The notes beneath the pieces are model-generated. The model made no database searches and was not told the DNA's origin. It saw only the letters and a list, made by a program, of their open reading frames with translations. The translations under genes were made by a program, and so were the position numbers. Below, one piece after another: positions 1 through 9,300 of a DNA stretch of 30,239 bases (positions are counted from its first letter, which is position 1; every line of letters starts with the position of its first letter). This stretch comes from Ichthyophonus hoferi (lineage: Eukaryota; Opisthokonta; Ichthyosporea; Ichthyophonida; Ichthyophonidae), in the NCBI GenBank assembly GCA_002751075.1, contig NAOQ01000372.1:44006-74244 (forward strand). Reading direction: 5' to 3'.

Positions 1-238
1 AAATATTTTAAAGTATTTTGGCCATCAATATTTTTCTTTTTTCTTTTTCTCCAATATATTTTACCGTTGTATCTTTAAGATTCTGTGGTAGTATGTTGTA
101 ACGCAGGTTTTTGACGAGTAACTTGATTTTTTTATATGAATACGGATCTTATCATGGTAGCGCCATCCGGATCATCTAAAAAATACCTGGATCCCATTGC
201 CTAGAACTATAACAATATTTACTAATCTATTAATATAT

Positions 239-265
239 GATTGGTTGTTGCTGTAAGGACCAATC
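239..265. promoter_or_regulatory. Inverted pair of CCAAT boxes upstream of the GT41 gene
   Basis: The sequence shows GATTGGT at 239-245 and its exact reverse complement ACCAATC at 259-265, separated by 13 bases and about 120 bases upstream of the ATG at 387. CCAAT boxes at this distance are typical NF-Y (HAP) sites, so a promoter role is a fair inference. No clear TATA box is seen at a fixed distance. CCAAT motifs are common elsewhere in this window, which weakens the case. Confidence 0.35.
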
Positions 266-386
266 AAAGAGAATTTAGTGGGTTGGTTTATCTTTTATGA
301 CTAATGTAGTTCATATTTATGCACGCCACATTAGGAACAATAACACAATACACAAAAAATACATGAGAATATTCATACATTAGAAG

Positions 387-3300
387 ATGGGTTTGAGAAA
401 GAAAGCAGATAAAGAGAAAAAGAAAACAAGAACGGGGACAAGCAATAATGAAGATAACACGATAATTATTTTATACGTTTTTGGGGGTTTTGTGACAATT
501 TTAGCTATTGCAGCGGGTATTCTTATGACGTTTGGTGCTGGCGCCCCGACCCAGGAAGCAATGTATATCTTCCATTCAAAAAATACTAGCATGTCAACCT
601 GCCACTTCTCCCGCTTTTATCCCTACTGCCCTCCCGCCAAAACTATCAAACATCTGTCTCTTAGAGTATTTTTTACTATGGCTGGCTGTTCTTTTTCTCT
701 CTGGTGCTCTTGATAAAAATTGCATTACTTATTGCCAAGCTCTCTTTTATTCCTTTCTGATTTATAACTGTCACGCATCATTGCTCACACTAGGGTTAGG
801 TAGTATCATTTAAGACGGTAGAGTCAGATATACAAACTTATATGGATTTAATTACTCAGTCTGATCAAATCTATCAAATTGTACACACTTGATCCGCAGT
901 ATTTAGATAAAAATAACATTTTAGACATAGTACTAAATCCAAAATAATAATAGTTTGCCTTCACTATACAGTGGTTTGAGTGACATGGCTATTAAGTATA
1001 TAAAACTAAACAACATTAATGCAGCAATTACTAATCTGGAGGTGGGTCTTTGTTGGTTATACATAGCATACTTACATACATACATGTATGTATCTATGCT
1101 CACAAAAAACACAATTTTATATTTGTACATATAAAAATACGGCTTTCGTAAAGCTGCATACGTATTTATATATATAAGTTAGTGAATGTTTTTGTGTTAA
1201 TTCTGCATGACTTATATAGTTTTTAGACACGACTCTAAATGTATATATATCTAATAGATTGCTATACATGACACTCTACTATCTAGTATTTTACAATTTT
1301 ATCGGAATTTTGTGTAATTGAATATTATAATATGTAGGTCAGAAAAATAAGATTATAACTGTAAGAGGAAATAAAAAATGATTTTGGTTGTTTATATGTA
1401 TTTATTGTTTATTTGGGCTTCTTAAGAAAATACAGCCTTTTGTTTAAACTAAAACAATTAGATAAATGTAAACTAGATCTATGTTTTTATCTGAAGTCTT
1501 ATTTTAATGAATTAAAAAGAACCACTGCATTGCCGCCGACAAAACTACATATTTTCAATATTGACACCATACATTGTTGGTATAGTATTGTAAAAATGTG
1601 AATATCGAATCCTAACACTGAAATCTACCTACAAACTTGTTGCCTCATACATATACGTATATAACAGAAAGCCATTGATATCTCAGACTATGGAAAATTC
1701 CGTTTTCAATTGGGTATAGCCTACAGTACTCTAGGTAACAATGACAGAGCACTTGAAAACTATAAGAGGTATGGTTTTATAAATATGCTTCAAGGTAAAC
1801 AGTGATTGTTTTCAACGGCCTACAGTTATGTTTTAATACCGACAGACAAGTAAATCTACAATATGTATATATTTTTAATAAAGTTATAGGTTGAATGACA
1901 GATGCGAAATACTTTCTTTCAACAATTGATGTTAATGTAGTTATCTTGAGGCACTATTAATACTAAGTTTAAGGTATTAAGATACAAATTGAAGTTTCGT
2001 GATTTTGTGTGGTGGTTGCCATAATAATTATTAGAGTTATTGGATCTATCTGGATATAGGTTGTTGTTTATCCTTGGTATCAATATTTATAAAGTGCTTA
2101 TTCATTATTAAGACAATACGTTAATATCATCATTGAATTATATACGTATAGCTGTAGTTTTGTAATATTTTTACTTGTTTCTTTAGTTTTTTTCCAAATA
2201 AAAACGCATATATATGCATGACTCTCCAAGCAAATCCCTGCATGAATTATGTGCAAAATTATTTTAACAATAATAGTAGGGATAATAATTGATACCCGAG
2301 TGCACATGTTATCCTACGTATATATCCAATATAGTTACATATACAACATAGCCAAAGAAGTAACTATAGTTATAATTATTTAAGTAATTAATTAATGCTA
2401 AGTTCTAAAGTATTCTATATACAGAATGTTTTTTTTTTTTTTTTTTTTTGGAAAGTCTCAAAACGCCACGTCTAATATTGATTAAGTACTCTTGATTCAT
2501 TAAGACAAAAACTTATCGGTACTTATGTGTAAACATCAACCGAAGATAATAAATGATAATTTCTGACCACTCGTGAAATAGCATCCTCAAAGCATTAACA
2601 GGTGAAATATTTACAACTTACTGAAAAAGGCGTATTGGATTAGATCGGTAAATATCAATATTAATTTAGATTAACACCAATTAGGATTATTTTGATACAG
2701 AATAAATGCCATAGAGGTTTTATTATAAATGCATTGTTTGCAATATTCGACTGCCACTCTGAACATGGGTGAGATAACTATTACATAGGTTAAAATCGAT
2801 AGTATATAAATTCCCAACCGTGATTTCCAACTAATGACATAATTATAATCATTAATGTATAGGTGTGTGTCGTTGCCTGCAAGTGGCCATAAACATATGT
2901 GTTACAACAACATGGGGGTGATATTGCAGCAGAAGGGGTTGTTAAATGATGCTGTCAATGCATATAAAAAAGCTATACATAAAGGTATATGTTATTCCAT
3001 CTTATCAGATATATATATATGGAAAACAGTAATGCAACAATAAATTTATGTGAATACATATATATAGATATAGTTATCTTTACACCTTTAATTATATGAT
3101 TTGGGTGTTATTGTACTTACTAAAAACATAAACAGAAAATAAATGCAAACACAACGGGAGATTGTTAAAGGTATACACAACTAGTCTCTCAAGAGAGGGT
3201 GTTTACTACATATATACGTACTTTAGTTTAATAAAAGAACATACTATTGTACTTTTAATCCAAAAGTATTGGCCTTAAAAATAATCAATTAGCACAAAAA

Positions 3301-6300
3301 ATTAGAATTAAAAGTAAATGTTAAATATTTAGGTGAACAAATATTGAAATAAAAATAAAAATATGTAATGATTAGGAGGATAAAACAATTTTTTTAAAAG
3401 GTTTTGCAAGCTAAAGCTCCATTAGTAGTTTTTAAATGACCAATCATAATTATGGAATCAAGGTTGGGCACAACCAATGATTAATGCAGGAAAGGTTTAT
3501 TGGATAATGGATGACTGGGAGAATGCTGTTAAATATTACAAACAGGCCTACGTCACTGATCGTATAGATGAGGTATATTTACACGTGGCCACACTGCTAC
3601 CCAAGGTATGATGGTGTATGCATATATATATATATATATATATGATAGTATGATAGTATGTATGCTTGGAATGATTCTAAAGTGGCAAGCCTTTAATCTA
3701 TAATACTATTCCATTATATTATATTATATATTATATTATATATACGTTCTTTCAAACAATGTAATGTTTTTAAGTAAACCATACAATGCAGGTAATGTTT
3801 TTAAATTAATTTATGTGCTAAATTTACCCTACGCCTTTCAAAGATAGACAATGCTTGCTTATAGGCCAATCATTACAGTTCATTAAATTAATTATTATTA
3901 AAAGCTTCCAATCGTATATTGGATTTAGTTTAAATGAACTCCAAATGAATTTTCACAATGCATTTTTATGTTAATGGAAAGTATTACGTAAAAATATTGC
4001 TATTTTGATTGGTGAAAATTTTAAATATGTATCGTGCAGGTGCTTTATTGGACAATTCAAATAATTTTTATGTTAACCATACAGATCTACACCTCGTTTG
4101 AACAATTAAAGTTTCATCATAAGGTATATGTTATTGGTTAACATTCTTTTAATCTTTTTATTTAATTGCAGTACCATTTCATCATTAAAAAAGTCAATTT
4201 AAAACACAACATATCCACACAAATGAATCTATGATTATATCTTTGGTTTTCCTTCCACTTATATCTTCCATTGAAAACATATTTCTATTTTTATTACATC
4301 ATTTCCTTAAAAACAATTTAAAGCACAACACATCACAGAAATTATTTTTTAAAAAAAATACTTGATTCTGTATCCACTTAAATCTTCTATTTAAAATTTA
4401 TCCCTTACTCTATTGGATTATATCATTAAAACAGTTTAAACCGCATCACATCTAAACATATAAGTAAATGCATAACTATATACTTTAGTTTTTAATTCAT
4501 TTGCATCTCCCTAAATTTTATTTTATTTTTGCACATACAGTACTATGTTGAACAAGTCGACAAAATGTGGCAGTGGAAAACTATAAAGTTCAGAGAACCT
4601 TTACGTTTATTTGAAACAGTATTTCCGTATTACCTCTCGGTAGGGTAGTAACCTTATTTAGCTTTAATACCTTAGCCAATAGATTCTTATCTAATATTGG
4701 AGTGGATTGGATTGGATTATATTATGTCATATCATTCTATTATCTTATTATGTTATATTTTGTTATGCTTATATTGTACTATTATATTATACTATGCAAT
4801 ACTACTACATTGCATTACACTATACTATATCATGTTTATTTCTATTGATCCAGTCTCAATACCCAATCATCATCTTTTTTATAGGACCATAATAGTCAAT
4901 CATATTTATATTTCTCCTATTTTTTTTGGCCAATGTAATGTCTCATTTAATAACAGAGGACCAATCAGAATCACACAGTAGTAACTGAAATTGGTTAATT
5001 TTGAAAATTTTAATATAAGTAAAATTAATTAATGTAATTTATTCCTCAGTTCTAATTCGAAGTTGCTCCTATTATATACTATTATTTTTATAATTTATCA
5101 CCCATAGTTGTTAATTAAATATAATTACATTGTGGTTACTTAGATAATATAAATACCAAATGATTAAAATCTACCGGTACTTTTCTTATTATTATTTCCC
5201 TTAAAAAAAAATACTCCAATCATACTGTATTGTGTTTTTTTTTTTAAAAAAAAATATAAACCAATAGCAATAAATGTGTATGAATACACTCTATTTTTAA
5301 CTTATATAACACTCAATGAAAAAATACTTTAAAAAATAACCTCCAATAAAAAAAACTTATATTATTGAATGATAGCATGTAAGAGATATATGATACATAC
5401 AACACTACTTATCTATTTCCCTACCCAGTATCACGGACAAAATGATGTTGAAACATATAAAAAAATTGGTAATATCATAGGACGGGGTGACCCCTCACTC
5501 TACTATACTGCCCCACATGTGTAAGAGATGTGATTCTACTTACACTTATTTTAACATAAAAATACATAACTTAAGTGCGTGAATATGTGTATGGGTCGAG
5601 TTAATTTGATTAAAGAAAGATTGGAGGCAGAGGGCTGTAAAAGAACCAGTAGAATAAATAGAATAAAATATTATAACTAAATGAATAAACAGAATGGCTC
5701 ATAACAAAAACCAGTGATAATATAACTTGTTTTGCAAAAGTATATAGTCCAATATAGTATATAGTCCTAATATGACATACTCAAAAATGTAGTATTATGA
5801 AAGCCAATTGGAGCAAAGTGATGCACAAAGAACAAATGAGAATAGAGGCCTAAAACCTAATAAGAATAAAGGATTATAACGGGAAAGAATGAGAATAGTG
5901 TATTTAAAAGATATAAGAGAAACCAACTAGATAATGAGCTGTAACATCATTGAAGGTATAGCAACATAACATATAAAGCATCTAAGCTTACTATATCTAT
6001 TCCTGTTGTCCTTATATAGAAAGCAAGCCCTGACTCTCTCTCAGCTTCCAGCTGCTGCTAGGTCTGTGGGTGAAAAGATTCGCATTGGGTTTTCCTCTCT
6101 ATATTTCAGAGTATGCAGCTGTGTTGTTAATATAGCTTATATTGATACATGTTGTATTGTCTCTTTTACGCCACCTTGGGCCCTGACAATAGCTTACAAT
6201 GTATTTTAATAATTTACCAAACCAATTGATAAGCAGCTTTAAGAATACCACTGGCTTTTACCTTATAATTATTTGCTACCTTGTTATGGCGTTGATCTAT

Positions 6301-9300
6301 GGATACTGTGCAATAATTTTAATGATTACTTAAATTTTATAATATTATTAACGGAAAAACACCTTAAGTAAAGTTTTTTTAGGGAGTATACAACGTCAAC
6401 TTTATGATAACCTAATTAAATAGTTAATTATTTAATATTATGTAAATATTTCAAATTAAATAGACATATGTCTGTTTTTACTAAATTATATAATTTCCTT
6501 TCTTTGTCCCATCTTTATTATAAGAGTTTAAAATTTAAAGAGGCACGCATGATTTAAAATAACGTCTTTGATACAGATATTTAAATTAATAATTTATCAT
6601 TATTTATCATTTCTTCCGGGTTTTCAGTTTATTTTCATTTAAATATATTACGCATAAATACATATAATTGGTGGTTTTTAATTATCTAGAATTGTTTTAA
6701 GTGTCAATCTTAGTCTTTTTTATATTGTTGTATGTGTTTTAATTACTATGTTACTATATTGTAGGTACCATCGCACTATGTTATAGCTATTATCTTACTG
6801 TATTGTAGTTATTATTTTACTGTATTGTAATTATTATCTTACTGTATTGTAATTATTATCTTACTGTATTGTAATTATTATCTTACTATGTTGTAGTTAT
6901 TATTTTGCCCATTATTGTACTTACTATCATCCTATATTATATTTATTATTTCGCCCATTAGGACTAACAGCCACAATACTATCCATGATATTAATCCAAT
7001 TATTACAGACACATGCCTCCGCTATGATGATTCGAGGGATTATTGAAACAATCGATCATACTAAATTCCATATAATAGTATTTGGTAAGAACACCTTTGT
7101 CGTTTTTCACCTATCAGCTCTTGTATTTTCTGGTCTAGGATATATAATTGGTGTTACTTTTTTTTAATAGATTTTTAATATATATAAGCATTTGTTTTAT
7201 GTGCAATGCACAGCTTTCATTTTTTAAAACTTCAATTTAGGCTTAACTCTATATTCTGTCATGCATATTTTTATTATAAATACGTTGATATTAAATTATA
7301 CATAAATTTTCTTTTGTTTTTCAAATTTTAACTATAGATTCTATTATATGGATTTTTTTCAATACGCCAATACTAAGCTTTATTCAGTTATCAGAAGTCT
7401 TTGCCATATCACAAAGCCCTTTCATACTATCTAAATATATCATAGTATATCCACAATATTTATTAGCTTACTTATTAGTTAATTAACTAATTAGGTTATT
7501 AAGAGTTGTAATCCTAGACCTGATTCAGACCACTGGACATCTATTGGTGCAGGATTTATCATAAGTATAAATCTTGTACTCTCTAAAGCAATAGGTGAAT
7601 ATATTATAAATATATTTAAATAGCCAATTGAATATTATTTATCAAACCAGCTCAATGTCCATTTAACACTGCTTTTAACATAAATAAATCCAACCTAGCT
7701 ATTGGTTTATAAAAATACCCATTTTAAATTTTTATGCAAAATCCCCCTTACGCAGCCTTAAGAGAATCTACAGATCCCCCCAATCCGTACCCTGCAAATG
7801 ACCCCGTTGCCATGGCAATAAAGAAAGCGGCCCACAAATATGTTGACTTACCTAAAACATCATTAGATGATATGCGTAGAACAATGGGGAGAGAGAAATT
7901 AGATGTTATGATTTGGGCGGTATGCATATATGTATGTGTGTATGTATGTATGCATGATGGTAGGTATGTATATAGGTAAAGGATTATATTTTAAAATTGA
8001 TATATTTTTAAAGTAATATATATATATATATATATATTTGAAGTCTTAAATTTTAGAATACGATATTTTTGCTTATGCTCTGATATTGCACCATAATACA
8101 TTTATTTGCAATGTACGGAATAATTATTATTTAGTCTATACTAGAAAGAGGTTGGCATGTGCTTATACTCATTGAAGATCCCTAAATCTATTTATATATA
8201 TAATCTAGTTATCTATAAATAAATATGTATTCATAGATCCATGTATGTTACATGTATATATAATAACACAGGAAATAGGAATGGATCCAGCCAATTATCT
8301 CTTATCATTTGGTAAATTGGCCCCAGTCAGTATCGCAACCCACGGCCATGCATCTACTACTGGAGTGCCTAGTATAGGTATAATGATGTTATAGGATAGG
8401 TGTGTTCCTAATATAGGTATAGTGATGTCATAGAATAGGGGTGTTCTTAATATAGATATAGTGATGTGATAGGATAAGTGAGTTCCTATTATAGGCACAC
8501 TGATACCATAGGATGATGGTTGAGTTTCTAATATAGGCAAAGTGATGTCATAGGATAGGTATATTCCTAATATAGGTATGGTGAAGTTAGCCACTATTTA
8601 TGGCCAACAAAGAGACATATTAACGTGTGATTAAGTAGATGTAAACAATAAACTTTAGTATTATAAGGATTTTATTGGTTAATTTCAATTATATATACAG
8701 AGAGAAAAATCTGTGTATAGTATACTTAGTCCCATTTGTATTCTTATTGGATAGCAATAGAGATAGAGAAAGTGTGATCCGGCTTTATTTTAACTTATGT
8801 ATCATATAGTTATTAATATATATAATTGAACACATAAAAATATATAGTGTGCAACCATAGGTTCATTGTCATTATATAGAACTTTAAAATCAAACCTATT
8901 CCCATTTCATTTAAGATTTTAAGAGTTACTAATTGTCTAATCAACCGTACGTAGTAATATTTGCCACAAGCAACTATTTATTCAAGGATAGTAAACATAA
9001 AAAGACAAATGGAATGATTTAATAGGATTCTATACTAAATTGCTTATTTAATTACAAGCTAATTAACATATGATCCATACAGACTATTACGTCACATACC
9101 GATTGTTTGAAATCCAATCAGCCCAGAATCATTATAGTGAAAAACTAGTGACCCTACCTGGCTTCAGGTGCTTTAATGTTCATTCTCTATTGGACTAATT
9201 AATATTAATGTCATATAAATAAATATATTCAGTGGGGAATGTAGATTTATCTACTTATCTATACCAATCAATGATAAACCTTAAAAGACATGTTATTGAG

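Noticed and set aside
4697-4981. Open frames of 94 and 61 codons rich in Tyr, Ile and Leu
   Set aside because: They are low-complexity AT-rich sequence in intron 7 with no motif and no family match.
8295-8594. 99-codon minus-strand open frame with internal repeats (LSYDIT.PILGT)
   Set aside because: It is the reverse strand of the 39-bp minisatellite. A repeat length divisible by three keeps any frame open. It also overlaps true coding exon 12.
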